A stretch of DNA of 64,000 nt from Amylostereum areolatum. Its lineage: Eukaryota; Basidiomycota; Agaricomycetes; Russulales; Stereaceae. Positions 33,734-45,801 of the stretch are shown in pieces. The notes below the pieces were generated by a model, which was not told the DNA's origin, made no database searches, and worked only from the letters and a program-made list of their open reading frames with translations. The stretch is taken from the NCBI GenBank assembly GCA_012932865.1, contig SAXG01000022.1, forward strand, positions 620,001-684,000, in the 5' to 3' direction. Numbering within the stretch: the stretch's first letter is position 1; each line of letters begins with the position of its first letter. A program made the position numbers and the translations under genes.

Positions 33734-34404
33734 TTAGACGACGCCCGACTGGGCGATGGTGACCTTCGCCTTGGGGGATCCGCTCTGAGTGCCGAGCTTC
33801 TCGATCGCCTGAACGAGGTCGTAACCCTCAACGACCTCACCTACACGAGAATGAGTGGGGAGCGACGCGGTGACTGTGAAGCAACGCACCGAAAACGACG
33901 TGCTTTCCATCGAGCCAGCTGGTGACGACAGTGGTGATGAAGAACTGAGAGCCGTTGGTGTTTTTGCCGGCGTTAGCCATGGAGAGAAGGCCGGGCTTGG
34001 TGTGCTTCAGCTGGAAGTTCTCGTCTTGAAAAAGAGAATAGACACCGCGGCGTCAGCTGATGTCTCGATATGAAAAAAGCGGTGCAGAGAACACGTACCA
34101 GCGAACTTCTCGCCGTAGATGGACTTGCCACCGGTGCCGTTGCCCTTGGTGAAGTCACCACCTTGGAGCATGAACTGGGGGATGACACGGTGGAAGGAGG
34201 AGCCCTGGTAACCGAAGCCATGCTGGCCAGTGGCGAGCTCGCGGAAGTTTCTGGCGGTGTTCGGGACGACGTCGTCGAAGAGCCTGAAGACGATGCGACC
34301 CTTAGGAGCGTCGTTGATGGAGATGTCGAACTGGGTATACGGCCCGATCAGAAGGTGGCTAACGGGAGAATCGTGCGCGGGCGACTCACGAAAACGTTAG
34401 ACAT
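33734..34404 (-). CDS. Peptidyl-prolyl cis-trans isomerase, cyclophilin A type
   Basis: A cytosolic proline isomerase and the usual target of cyclosporin A. Four exons: MSNVF, then [20 protein letters not shown], on through [15 protein letters not shown] (catalytic Arg and Phe), [39 protein letters not shown], and [12 protein letters not shown] with the drug-contact Trp. The end is [13 protein letters not shown] at 33734-33736. It is about 162 residues, as expected for the single-domain form, with no targeting peptide. The upstream region is short: DDE transposon copy A begins 156 bases before the start codon. Confidence 0.95.
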
Positions 34405-34559
34405 GATTCCTTGCAGTCAAGAGAGTGGATTGACTGGGGTGAAATAAGAGGGAGTGGTGGGGATGCGAAAGAAAGCGTGATCATCGAGACTTTAAGAATG
34501 GCCTCGGCGGCTGCCGATCGGAGATTATCTATCCGGTCAGATCAGCTCCTCCAATGTTA

Positions 34560-34605
34560 AGGTAGGCCGCATTCAAAACCGTACCCCTCACGTGCCGGCA
34601 CGTGC
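34560..34605 (+). repeat. 46 bp terminal inverted repeat, copy A left
   Basis: Matches the complement of 37699-37744 over 46 bases. The inner part is a perfect 16 bp palindrome with two overlapping-style CACGTG boxes. Confidence 0.9.
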
Positions 34606-34712
34606 CAGTGACGGGCTGTGACGAGGGCTCAGATAAGTCCAAATAATTAGGAGCAATGTAATTTATGCAGTAATTAAGTGTGTGGTATGCACGAGAAGGA
34701 GTGAACGAAAGT

Positions 34713-37530
34713 TTACGAAAAGATTGTGGCGTTAGCGGGTATGTTATGAGCATCTCGGTATTCTTGTAAGATAGTAGGAGGTAGGACACGGTGTCCACGG
34801 TACCGTTTGGCAGCCCATGCGGCTTCTGCACCATTCAAACCATACTGGTATGCGTTTGCAGTTCGCATTGACCGGTTATAAGAGCTATAGATAGCAAAAG
34901 TCAGCTCAAAGATGGAGTGGACCGCAAACAGAGACTACATGACTCACCGAATCATCTGCAATGGTTTCACCTGGCTTAGTGCAAAGAGAACATTACGTTC
35001 GAGGTCCGATTCCGTTGATGAGCGCGGCAAGCCTCGATACTCTCGTTTTGCGGTGCACCAGAGCTGTTCAATGGGATTCAACTCGCAATGGAACTTGGGA
35101 AGGTATATGACTTCGTATCCACGGGCTTTGCACCGTTGTACCAGAAGTGAGTCCACATCAATGAAGTCCGGCTCGCAATAGAGCATGCGACGCAGGCAGC
35201 AGCACTCCGCGACGACATCATTGTTGATGGTCTCCTTCGCGCAGGAGAAGTTCTTGCATTGAGCTCTCTTCGGGAGGTCTGTGTATCCCCGCTCCAAGAG
35301 AATTTGATACATCCCCTTGAACATTCCAGCAAGTTTTCCGTGCTTTTCCTTGTCGTCGGGATAGTAGATTTCTTGCACTGCGCCGTCATGGAAGAAGGCG
35401 TTGTCCATCCGAGCCTTCTGCTTCAGAGGCTTCCCCTTGTCGTTGTACACCGGGAGTCCCTCCGCATCGAGAACATCCACATCAACAAAGAAATTCGCGC
35501 TGGGTTTCATGGGCATATTTCGTGCAGAGAGGGCAGTGGGGGAACGCTTCCGATGGATCGAAGCATTGTCGACGATGAACGCGTGACTTTCGAAAGGCCA
35601 CATGGCATCCAAGATGTCCATCGAGCGATCAAATTGGCGGATGACATGATGGTACATCCAGTACCCATCTCTTCCTTTCCCCGGCTTGAAGAGCTCCCGT
35701 GCTCGCAGTGGATTTCCGTCGACAAACCCCATCAACCATCCGTGGTCGGCTGAAAAGAGGTCAGCAACCATTTCCGACACACCTTCCCCTTTGGGCTTGG
35801 GGACGGCCTTTGCGTTGGTGGAGAACCATCCATTATCGCGCCGGTCATGGGCATAGAAGATCGACTCATCGTGCCACCAAAGGACAACCACGCGTGGGGG
35901 AAATGCTCGAAATTCAATGTTCCCATCCCGATCAAACTTGCGCAGGAAAGGCTCGAGAGCGGCGAGGCGAGGCAGGTAGATATTTTGACGGTAAGCCACG
36001 ACATCCTCTCGCTCGTGTCCATCAACATATTGACCATGGGGCCGTTTCGTAAAACGGTAATTCATTTGATAGAGCCATCGTTGGACCGTCGAGAGGTGGA
36101 CTGGACCGCCGAGATCATATTTGTCTTGGATCTCCGGGGTTGCAATGAAGTTCTGTACGTCCTCCGCTTTAAAATGCTCTCCAAGGGTGCGTATATGTGC
36201 TAGAATGTCGGACTGAAGGCCTTCTCCTAGTAGGGTTTCATTCCATGTGCCGTATGGATTCGTCGGCAGCTGTGTGCGATCCTCAAGGAAAGCTCGCGTC
36301 CATCGCCGAATTGACAGGGCAGAGTGCCTGCCTTTTCCGAAGCGGGCTGCAGTGTCTTCCGCTGCCGCCTTCCAACCTTTTTGGATAGACGGGTTGTCAC
36401 TTGTATAGGTGCGCATAAAATTGTCCATCATCTGCAAACGGAGTCTCAAAAAGTCATCGCCCTGGAAGGCTTTATGCCCCTTCCCGTTTGCTCGTTTAGG
36501 CCGCAAGATTCCATCGAGATCGTTCATTGCCTCTTTGACCGTCTCGTGCGATGGAGCCCTCCAAGGTCCAGTGGTGTCCGTGGCACCGTTTCCCTCTGGT
36601 TCAAAACCATCTGATGTTCGGTACCAAGGAAGAACCTGGTTTGTGTCGGCCACGGTTGGAAGCAGGGGAGACTGTGAAGGAAGGGGTCCAGGAGGGCTTT
36701 GGGATGGACTGTCCCGCTCCCCAGGTGCATCTATGTCCATTCTTGATTCCGATCCATATTGATCTTCATTGTTGTGTGCAGGCGCGTCCTCGGAGACTTG
36801 AACACTGTGCGGCACTGATTGTGGTATCACCGAGAGCAGGTCTGGTATGTGTTCTCCAACCTCGGTCCCTCTGGCAGTGTCCAGCATGTCCAACCGTGCC
36901 ATGATAGCATCCAGCATTGGAGTCGGCGGGGTGCTGATCGAAGACTCGGCTCCGCCATTGCTTGAGACCGTATAACCTAGTCTCGCAAGTGCCTGGTCCA
37001 GGAAGGGTGTCCTGATGGTCGATTTTGTGTGGGGTCTGTTTCCCGCCTTCTTTATCCATGCTGTCAATGCATCTGAAATAGCGGCATCTCGTGCAGATCC
37101 CGTAGCTTGAGTGAACGCGAGTGGAAGTGCCGCTGTCGTGACATCAGTCCTGCCACCGCTGGCAGGTAACATTGCTCGTTCCGCAATCTCCTGCACATTG
37201 CTGACCGTTACAGATGGCACAAAAGAGCCCCCTTCTGCTCTGGATATCGCATTCATTGACTGCAGATGAAACAGAAATCATGGTGAGCTGTCTAGTGATG
37301 CTTTCAGTGGCACTGGTGGCACTACTTACAATATGCTGTCTTCCTGAGCCCGAGAATCCCCGCCCTCGCTTCGCATTTCTTCCTATATCTGCAAGGCTGA
37401 CGGACGGTGCACGGATGCGCTTAGACATCCGGAGGAATTTACGATGGACTTGTCGGAGGTCACTGACACGGCACTTTGGCATGGGCTCGGACTCAAGTTT
37501 GCCGTGTTTCCTTCCTGTTCCCTTGTTCAT
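34713..37530 (-). CDS. DDE transposase (copy A)
   Basis: Three exons give about 895 residues. Exon 1 begins MNKGTGRKHGKLESEPMP with a basic stretch. The main exon holds a helix-turn-helix-like region (HLSTVQRWLYQMNYRFTK) and the catalytic core: VVLWWHDESIFYAHD (first Asp near residue 531), FIVDNASIHRKRS (second Asp near 631) and KFHCELNPIEQLW (Glu near 793). The last exon carries RSMRTANAYQYGLNGAEAAW. Between the second Asp and the Glu there is a Cys-rich insert (VAECCCLRRML). No stop or frameshift was found, so the protein may be active. It resembles an abundant group of fungal DDE endonucleases with Tc1/mariner-like target preference. Confidence 0.88.
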
Positions 37531-37698
37531 TTCGCTTATTAGACAGTAATATGTCGTCTGTAGTTCCGGCACAAGCTGTCTACATTATGTGTCCTCTCGT
37601 TACTCCCTGAGAATGCTATGTTTTCTCCCTCTCGCTGTTAACTGAACTTATCCACTCTCCTGTCGTGCCCTGCCGCGCCGAGCGTGACAGCCGCCCGT

Positions 37699-37744
37699 GC
37701 ACGTGCCGGCACGTGAGGGGTACGGTTTTGAATGCGGCCTACCT
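37699..37744 (-). repeat. 46 bp terminal inverted repeat, copy A right
   Basis: Inverse partner of 34560-34605; followed by TA at 37745-37746. Confidence 0.9.
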
Positions 37745-38017
37745 TAGGTGCTCACTGCTCCTGTCAAACTACAAAGTGGTGACGTTCTGCTAGTCTCGGT
37801 TTTTTTAGGGGTTTTTTCAGGGGTATTGTGCACGGTGTCATACAGTTTCTCGTCATCCCATATAACCTCCTCCTCTGTGATCATCCCCTGCACAACTCCC
37901 TCCCTCACGTCTGGGAATGAGACTAACGTTCTGCATGTATGAAGGCCCTCTAGGGTACGTGTTAACTAAGGAGATGAAGGAGCCTCGAGTAATGGCCCAC
38001 TACGGCGGTAATTTAAC

Positions 38018-39672
38018 TCATCTACCACCCATCTCTATCCATGTCGTCGTCGGCGCTCTGCGCCGCTCCGGTAAGACCGTCGCGCTGACCTGCGGCGTGG
38101 ACGGCACGGGGATGGATCGCATGTCTGACAACCCCACGAAGGTTTTGTGAAGGTTGAGCATGAGGCGGGACATCAGGGTAATGGAAATGCTGCGGGAGGG
38201 CAGGGGTTGGGAGTTCGGTTAGGACTGCGTCGGAACGGGAAACGGACCAGCTCGCGAAGGTCGAGAGGACGCCTTTCAGTTCCGGCTTCAAACGTTCGAC
38301 GAGACGCCCCGGGCGTGAGTGGTGGGAATCAGGGCCGTTGAAAGCTCGAGGAGACGTACCGGTGCGAGCTGGAAGGTGAAGCAAGGTGAGATGGATGAAG
38401 TGATCCGGTGAGCGGCCTTCACGTACATAGAACGTGAGGATGTTGGTAATGTTCGCCAAGGTCATCACCATGAAGTATACGGCCCCTGCGTCCACCGTGC
38501 TCCTCTCAGCGGCGATAAAAGTAAACGAAGCGACGTGCGTACCGTCTCGGAAGAGAAGATTGGCGAGGCCTCCGCCCATCAGAGAGAAACCGCATCCGTC
38601 GGCACTTCTGCAGCGAGTGTCGTAGGTTCGATGCACCGTGAGCCCGAAGATGAGAAGGTCGAAGATGGCCTGAGCCTCCCAAGAGACGGCGATGCCTGGC
38701 ATGAAGTGTCATCGTTCCGTGTACTGACCATGACGACGAAGGCGCATCGCCGCGGCGCACTCACGTATACCCCTGTCCCCCCACTAGCGTCAGTCTGATA
38801 TATACAAACGACGGAAGAATGAACGCACGTTTCGTAGGTTATGGCTGTATGGCATCCTTGGACATTTGGTATGACGCTGCTGTGTTGGCCGACTAGAGAC
38901 CACTGAGACGGACACGTAAGAGGGGGTGACATGGAGGGAGGGGAAGAGCTACACACGCAAGAGACTCCGACGAGGGTGAATCCCACGCCGGAGACGAGAA
39001 TGATGATGCGTCGAGAATTATCGTATAGGGCCACGATGCGGATCCCAAGGAGAACTGTTGACGTTCACGGGTCGTAAAAAGACGGACCACGGCGAGGGCA
39101 TGAAGGGAACGTACACGATACGACGACCTGATTTGACACCAGGACAAGCTGGCGTGCAAGCGCATATATTCTGCAGCTGGAACACACCGTGACACGCGCT
39201 CGTTGGGAGAATGGTGGACAAAATGACGGGTCGGCCTCACCTCTGTTGGGAGGAGCGCGTGCGTCAGTCGTAGATAAATTTCGAGATCGACGGCGAACAA
39301 GAACACCCCTTTTCTGACGAAGACCCCAGGTCGGTAAAGCTGAATATCACGACGACAATGTTGCAGAGGAATGGCGGGTATCGGTTGAGAAAGAAGTAGA
39401 ACGCCGCGCGTGTCCGGGCGCGAAACCATATCTTGGAGATTTCGACGGGGAGCGTTAGAAGATGATCTTCGTACAAAATGGCTGCAAGCGCGCGGACAGA
39501 GTGAGGGCATCGTCAAGCGATCGTAGGACTCCGAGCAGAGTCTAACAAGCATACTTAAAGCGACAATTTCGAGGTAGTTGTGAATCTGTCTTGTGAAAAG
39601 GAGTAACTGTGAGCGAAGGGACTCGGCAGAGCAAAAAACTCGGCAAGCTTACACGGCATAGACAGTGTGCAT
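38018..39672 (-). CDS. DUF6533-type seven-helix membrane protein, array member A
   Basis: A multi-exon gene whose spliced product begins MHTVYA then IHNYLEIVALS. It continues with the DUF6533 motif ILYEDHLLTLPVEISKIW and helices such as RAAFYFFLNRYPPFLCN, ARQLVLVSNQVVVS, GIRIVALYDNSRRIIILVSG, and FDLLIFGLTVHRT. Two further motifs shared with members B and C are WSLVGQHSSVIPNVQGCH and MTLANITNILTFY. The tail runs from MSRLMLNLHKTF to IEMGGR. The start was chosen because B and C have the same short first exon followed by the same IHxYLE exon. It lies next to transposon copy A, head-to-tail with B and C. Function is unknown; the family is probably receptor-like (inference). Confidence 0.75.
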
Positions 39673-40528
39673 GAAAACTAGTTGAGCATCTAAATATGTC
39701 TTGCTGGGAGGAAAAATCGGCAGGACAGTCGAGGGTCCGTGGTACATATATCTGCGCCCAGCTTGTGACAAACCATCTTATGATGGTCAGTGTTCGCCTG
39801 GATGGTGACGCGGTGACGCATCGTGAGGGGCGAATGATACGAAGGTGTAGATGAATTGGACTTGAGGTTTGCAACTGCATAGCAATTTCTTCCTCACCCT
39901 CGCTAACGTTTGACGCCACCACGCCTCCGTTGATCATTCTTGCACTGGAACAGGAAAATATGATTTTCGAATATGCATGCATGCCAATGAAACGAGATCA
40001 AGGTTCCAGTCTGACAAGCTAAGAGCGCCGAGCGATTCGACCTGATCGGGAGCTTGAGGTTACCATCTCTGGGACTGTGAGACTGTGCACACACCGTGGA
40101 ATGCCGTGACTTGCACCACACATGGGAGTCTGTCTAGGAGCCTGACTATCTTTTAAAGTCTCGAGGGAGTCGACGATAGACACAAGGACGAAGAACCTGC
40201 ACGATCAGCGACGCTGCGTCGCGCAAGTAAGTATGAATCGTGGTGAGAACAAAGTGTACGTGCTAATAGCAGTTTGCTAAATGGATTTGCTTGGTCGACC
40301 TAGGCCCTCGCACCTGACCTACTTCAAGAGGTGACAGTTCAAGGCACCGTGGAATGAACAAGGCAACATATTTGCCCAGGCTGTCGACCATTGGATAAAG
40401 CCTCATGCACGCGGTTCAAAAATGGATATACAGGATAATACACCAGGACAGTACAACAGGAACGACGGAAGACAAGTCTACAAGGAAATGTGAGTCGAGT
40501 TCACCAGCAATGACAAGCAACAAACTGC
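39673..40528. other. Spacer between array members A and B
   Basis: About 860 bases, the presumed promoter of member A and 3' region of B. No recognisable gene or transposon. Confidence 0.4.
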
Positions 40529-42369
40529 TCACCACTTCGAACGCGCCCAAGATAATCGCGACGCTGCATCCACACGCGCAAAGTCCATGTTTTCCAGCTC
40601 AACGTCTCCAGAAATCACTTGTCCAGATCTCATCGATCTCCTCGTCTGAGGCCGTGCTGCCAGAGCTGGCGGGAGAATGGTGTCACAATCTGGTCGCGTT
40701 CCCCATGTCTCGATGTTCCGCGTGTCTTCGTCCCCCGATTCCGAGTGCGAATTGAATTCCGACGCGAACATCATATGAATGGAGACGACGCCCGAAGTGC
40801 CGGCGAATGCCCTGTGCGAGGACGCGGCCTCGTGTAAGTTGAGCATGAGGCGGGACATCATTGTTATAGAGATACTATCAGGGAAGAGTGTCGGTTTGAG
40901 CTGACCGCGGACAGTGGAACGTAGATACGTACCAGCTAGCAAATGTTGACAAGACGCCTTTGAGCGCAGGCTTCCGAGAAACGTCAAAATCTCGAAAAGC
41001 ACTTGAATTTTGGGAACGTACCGATGCGAACTGGAATGATCGGCAAAAGGGTCAGTATGTGCAGACGAGTGCGAGAAAGAAACGTACATAAAATGTAAGG
41101 ATGTTGCTGATGTTGGCCAACGCCATGACGCTATTCGATCGCACATGAAGTCGAAGCATGAGTCTGGATGGAATGAAAGACATACATAAAGTATATAGCA
41201 CCTGTTAGAGGGGATTGCGCTGGTGAGCACGGGAGCGGGGGGAGGAAACAGCGCCAGCTTGGTACGCACCGTCTCGGAACATCAGGTCAACCAGACCGAG
41301 CCCCCCGCTCGGCGTGCGCAACCTGCGCCGACGACAATTGTCGAATTGTGATCGAAGGGTGCGGTGTATGGTAAGACCGAAGATAAGGAGGTCGAAAGCT
41401 GCCTGTGCTTCCCATGCAACGGCAACATCTAAGCATATATCCACAATCGTGAGTTGCTGGTCACTGATGCGCATTGCGCGGGAGCAACTCACGTATTCCT
41501 CTGTCAGGATAAGTCAGAAGAAGGGATGGTGGGATAGGTGAGATTATCCACGTACGTTTCCAATGTCATAGATATGTGGCAACCGATGACATCGTGAATA
41601 ACGGAGCTGTGCTGTCCGACCAAAGACCACTACAAAACAGCGTCAGACAGGGCACGGTGTGGAAGGTGAAAGTACGTACACAAGCGAGACCGAATAGGGC
41701 TACGCCAAATGTCGCAACGATAATGTTAACGCGTCGCGAGTGGTTGTACAGCGCGATTATCCTCAACGCCAGCAGGACTATATATGCGTCAAAAGAAGCT
41801 GCATAAAGGAGAAGAACGGCCTCGTACTCGAAACTACAACTTGATTGCACAGGAGCAGAAGTTGACGGGCGAGACCATAGTCCATACAACTGTCCACAGA
41901 GTTAGAACAAGGATTTCCGTTTGAAAAGGCGGCTTGCCTCTGAGATACGCGTATGCGACCGTCAGCTCGAGCAGTCACAACGGGAGTTGAGCACGCACCT
42001 GCTCACTCGAAGCCAGATTCGTGAAACTGAAGGCGGAGACCGCGATGTAGCCGAAGAAAGGAACGTAGCGATTAAGGAAGAAAAGGAAGGCGGGACGTGA
42101 ACGAGAGCCAAAGCGGGGCCATATCCTGGATATTTCATTCGGAAGGGTGATAATGTGGTCATAATACAGAACGACTGTCGAGGACCTGGACGTTAGATTT
42201 CGAAGAAGAGGACAGGGCCTGAAGCTGAAGTACTGACCGAGAGCCATGACCTCAAGGTAGCCGTGGATCTCTCTTTCCTCCCGATCGAGCAGATGAGCAA
42301 AAGAAAAAAAAGGTCAGAGCGAAGCAAGGAGTGAACTCACACGGCTCTGCCGTCGCTTGGGGCGGTCAT
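40529..42369 (-). CDS. DUF6533-type seven-helix membrane protein, array member B
   Basis: Begins MTAPSDGRA, then EREIHGYLEVMAL, then VVLYYDHIITLPNEISRIW (DUF6533 core) and FLFFLNRYVPFFGYIAVSA. Later segments are LLALRIIALYNHSRRVNII, WSLVGQHSSVIHDVIGCH, AWEAQAAFDLLIFGLTIHR and MALANISNILTFYM. The cytoplasmic tail is long, from MSRLMLNLHEAASSHRAF to LSWARSKW, and is polar. All join at GT-AG introns with no stop seen. The transposon-flanked neighbourhood and near-identical exon plan with A and C point to tandem duplication. Function unknown. Confidence 0.78.
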
Positions 42370-42839
42370 GACCGCTCTCTAGGAGAACGTGGGGCGGGGG
42401 GGAAGTGCATTGGGCGGGAAACGGGAAGAGATCAGGTCCTGCTATATAAGTTGAGGGGGTGACCAATATGAAATGCGAGCATATGTGTCTTCTTTTGCCT
42501 CGCTTGAGTGATAGGGCGGGAAAATGAGGGCGGAGTCGCGAACGGGGTTTAGGTTACAGGTGCATGCGGTGCGGGGAAGGTCAACGATCGCTGCGACTTT
42601 CGTCGCCTCAATTCAGGCCTGCCACAAGAGTTTCCGCTTCCCACGAGCTGTTCTATCTGCACGCGCTCTCGCCGCGCCGTCGCACGATGCTCGCTCAAAC
42701 GATAAAGCGAGCGTGTCATTTAGGATACAGTTCCAGGATATCGGTGTACAGATCAACATACATGAGGTCCAAGTAACAGTAAGAGTACAACAAACTACGG
42801 TCACACCTCGGCAACGACGCCGTATCCATGGAGCAATCC
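42370..42839. other. Spacer between array members B and C
   Basis: 470 bases; presumed promoter of member B. No gene recognised. Confidence 0.4.
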
Positions 42840-44683
42840 CTACACCTCCCCTCTCGCCATTCCGATATCTGCCTGACTCGTCGCACATTCCAAGGGATCG
42901 CTGCTTCTCCCCGGTTCTGTTCCCTCGGTAGCTTCTGAGTCCTCCGGCTCTCCCTGTTGCCGCCCCGTCCCTATCAGCTCGGGAGTCTCTTCGTCCACAT
43001 CTTCCAACCCTCTTCCACGACGAAGTTCCGAATCGTAATTGCGCTCCAAGTCGAGCTTAGGTCCGGCGTCCAGACAGGTGGCAAACACCATGTCGTACGT
43101 GAGCGTGCCGGAAGAGTCTGCGGTGGACGAAGACGGTGTTGCAGCTTCGTACAGATTGAGCATGAGGCGTGACATCATGGTTATCGATACGCTGGTTGCG
43201 AAAGCGACAAGAAGCCCACAGAATCAGCCACGATGGAGCAAAAAGGAGGGAAAAGATGTCACCAGCTGGCGAATGTGGAAAGGACGCCTTTGAGAGCGGG
43301 CTGGATGGACCGAATCAGTTCGAAGACATTGTCATCTGAGCTAGCGGGAGACGGACGGATGCGAACTATAAACTAGACATAAACACAAGGGCTCGCATGA
43401 GAAAGGGAAGGAGAAGACGCACGTAGAACGTGATTATGTTGCTGAAGTTCGCCAAGGCCATCACACTGGGAAGAATGTCGCATAAAATCGTCCTGGCATG
43501 TGATCATAACGGAACGGAGGTGGAGGGAGACTCACAAGAAGTAGATTGCGCCTGGATGCATGAAACCCGATGTAAATCATACGTGCCCGGGAGGGATTGA
43601 AGTGAAACTCACCATCACGATAGATCATGTCAATCAGAGCACTCCCCGACAATATCGCACCGCGCCCGTCAAGGCGGCGTGCTTGGAGGGTACGGTGAAT
43701 AGTCAGCCCAAAGATGAGCACGTCGAACGCGGCCTGCGCCTCCCACGCCACCGCGATATCTGTTTGTAACGTTCGTTTCTGTCACGGGAAAGAAACGCAT
43801 ACAGCTCACGGATGCCCCTATGAGAAAGTAAAACGTCAGGATGAGCGTTGTGTATCATGGGGGGACGTACGTCTTTGAAGTCACAGATAGATGACATCCG
43901 ACCACGTCCGGGATGACAGTACTATGCTGGCCAATGAGGGACCACTGCAAGGAGAGTTCAGAAAGAAGATACGTACATATCAAGAGCGAAGTACTGACAC
44001 ATGCAACGCCAAGAAGAGTGAGGCCAGTGCCGATGACGAAAACCGTGACACGGAGAGTGTTTCGGTAGAGCGCTATGATACGCATAGCGAGCAGCACTGA
44101 TTCGTCGGTCCCATAAGCATAAGGCGGAGGAAAGGAGTCGCAGAACGCACATGAAACGATGACTTGATTGAACAACAGCAGGATCTGCCGTGCGAACCCG
44201 TACCTCCTACAGCTGGAGGCGGGTACTGATGAATGAACTGACAAACAGCGATCAGAGGGAACCCTTCACCTCTAAGTAGTGCACCTTGTCAACTAGGAGG
44301 CCTTGATTGCGCTAAACGCAAAAAACGCACCTTCTCTCCGTCGGCGAGATTGGTGAAGCTGAAGACAGAGACAAGGATGTTGCCGAAGAAGGGGACATAG
44401 CGATTGAGGAAGAACAGAAAGGAAGGACGGGAGACCGCACGGGGCCATAACCTTGAAGCTTCGACTGAAAACGTTATGAAGTGATCGTGGTAGAGGAATG
44501 CTAGATATGCGCCACGGGGTGTCAGAGATTGTCGTTGTGGACAAAGGGGTGCTCACTGAGGGCGGCAACCTCAAGATACCCATGAATAAGGCTATGCAAG
44601 GGAAAGATCGTATGAGACGGACGCATGCGGCAAGTGAGTGAAAAGGGAGCATACGTTGCGCGGGAGTCCGCGACGGGGTCCAT
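42840..44683 (-). CDS. DUF6533-type seven-helix membrane protein, array member C
   Basis: Begins MDPVADSRAT (first exon), then LIHGYLEVAALS, then the DUF6533 core with LYHDHFITF and FLFFLNRYVPFFGNILVSV. Downstream motifs are FARQILLLFNQVIVS, LLAMRIIALYRNTLRVTVF, WSLIGQHSTVIPDVVGCH and AWEAQAAFDVLIFGLTIHR. The tail begins MSRLMLNLYEAATPSSST and is acidic (RGRGLEDVDEETPELIG), ending QADIGMARGEV. It is intact under this splicing. The tails of A, B and C diverge much more than the membrane part, which suggests different intracellular partners. Confidence 0.78.
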
Positions 44684-45740
44684 GCAGCCCTACACGATGA
44701 AAAGACAGGCAGGCGACGAGGCGAAGAGGAATCGGATAGAGCGAGAAGATATATGCGCTCAAGATAGACAGGCACGCGCAGGTTCTACTGAGGCATTGTT
44801 CCCTCCGTTTGACAGATTTTATCCAACGTTTTGACAGCTGGCCATGGCGCAATCATGGCTGAGAAAAGATTTCAAACCCGGTGCATATTGCAGTCTTGTG
44901 CGAAATGCCTCCGGGGTGGTACACGACCCCACCTCCTCCACTGCAAATGTAATTCTCCAGGTTGAACGTTGGGTACTGCCAGTCGCTGCCAGTGAGCTGA
45001 TCACAAGTCCTTCGTGTGGGTCATCGACGTTCAACGAGAACAAGTCCACATTACCGCATGGGTTTCTGCATCATGATGCATGATGGTTTGCTCAACCCTG
45101 TCGAGTCTCCGGACCTGAGGCCTGATTCGTTGGACCGCATGGTCGCTCACCTCGTTACTCGGACTCCCCATCGACTCCACCATGATTTGATGAATGTAGT
45201 TCATCGGTACGATGATTGCTTGACAGTCGTTGGAAGGACCCCACGCGGACTCCGGAGATGGAGAAGTCGAACAGTGGACAGCGGGTGGGGTTTAGAGCAC
45301 ATCGGTGCACGTGACATTCTGTCTCATGACCCTACCTTGGGGTTAGGGCTTCGCTCGTCATCGACTCGTCGCGACAGTTTTCCTACTGAATCCTTGGGCG
45401 ATGAACTAGAATTTTTGGGAGCTAAACGTACCAAACTTTCACAACCCAGGTCATTCGCGTCATGTATGGTGCAGATACAGAAATATATCGGCCAGAGCAC
45501 GGAACTTCAGGCCTTCAGGAACGGGCTATCATCAATTTGGGGCACTGATGCCACCAGTCAAGCGCGCGCGATGGGCCGTTATGGCCGTTTGCTCTACTCA
45601 TACTGTGCTGGATGTACCACGGTGTTATGCTGCATTTCCTTGCTGAGCAGCATGACTCGGAATCCATGTAGTCGACGCCCGGACTCCATGAAAGACGAGG
45701 GGTGGAGTTGGTACAACTGTTGGCGAGCGCTGAGCGAATA
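44684..45740. other. Region between the DUF6533 array and transposon copy B
   Basis: About 1.06 kb. It holds the promoter of array member C and two overlapping open frames of uncertain status on the + strand. Confidence 0.4.
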
Positions 45741-45741
45741 A
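45016..45741 (+). CDS. Hypothetical open frame ending at transposon copy B
   Basis: A 241-residue open frame starting MGHRRSTRTSPHYRMGF, with a charged middle (PDSLDRMVAHLVTRTPHRL, GDELEFLGAKRTKLSQP) and a Cys-rich end. No family recognised. Its TAA stop is formed by the TA target site plus the first A of copy B. Without the element the frame would close only one codon later, so the insertion hardly alters it. A shorter frame (44844-45083, MAQSWLRKDFKPGAYCS) overlaps in another phase and may be an alternative first exon. It could be a gene or chance. Confidence 0.3.
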   Translation: MGHRRSTRTSPHYRMGFCIMMHDGLLNPVESPDLRPDSLDRMVAHLVTRTPHRLHHDLMNVVHRYDDCLTVVGRTPRGLRRWRSRTVDSGWGLEHIGARDILSHDPTLGLGLRSSSTRRDSFPTESLGDELEFLGAKRTKLSQPRSFASCMVQIQKYIGQSTELQAFRNGLSSIWGTDATSQARAMGRYGRLLYSYCAGCTTVLCCISLLSSMTRNPCSRRPDSMKDEGWSWYNCWRALSE

Positions 45742-45786
45742 GGTAGGCCGCATTCAAAACCGTACCCCTCACGTGCCGGCACGTGC
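45741..45786 (+). repeat. 46 bp terminal inverted repeat, copy B left
   Basis: Starts AGGTAGGCCGCATTC and includes the CACGTGCCGGCACGTG palindrome; partner at 52273-52318. Confidence 0.9.
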
Positions 45787-45801
45787 ACGGGCGGCTGTCA
45801 C

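Larger units (their letters stand above)
34560..37744 (-). mobile_element. DDE transposon copy A, 3,185 bp
   Basis: Flanked by TA on both sides (34558-34559 and 37745-37746). The terminal inverted repeats are 46 bp, start AGGTAGGCCGCATTC, and contain the 16 bp palindrome CACGTGCCGGCACGTG. It contains one three-exon transposase gene reading leftwards. Its length equals that of copy B once the hAT insertion is removed, and every open frame inside is identical in the two copies. It is therefore a recent insertion. Confidence 0.95.
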
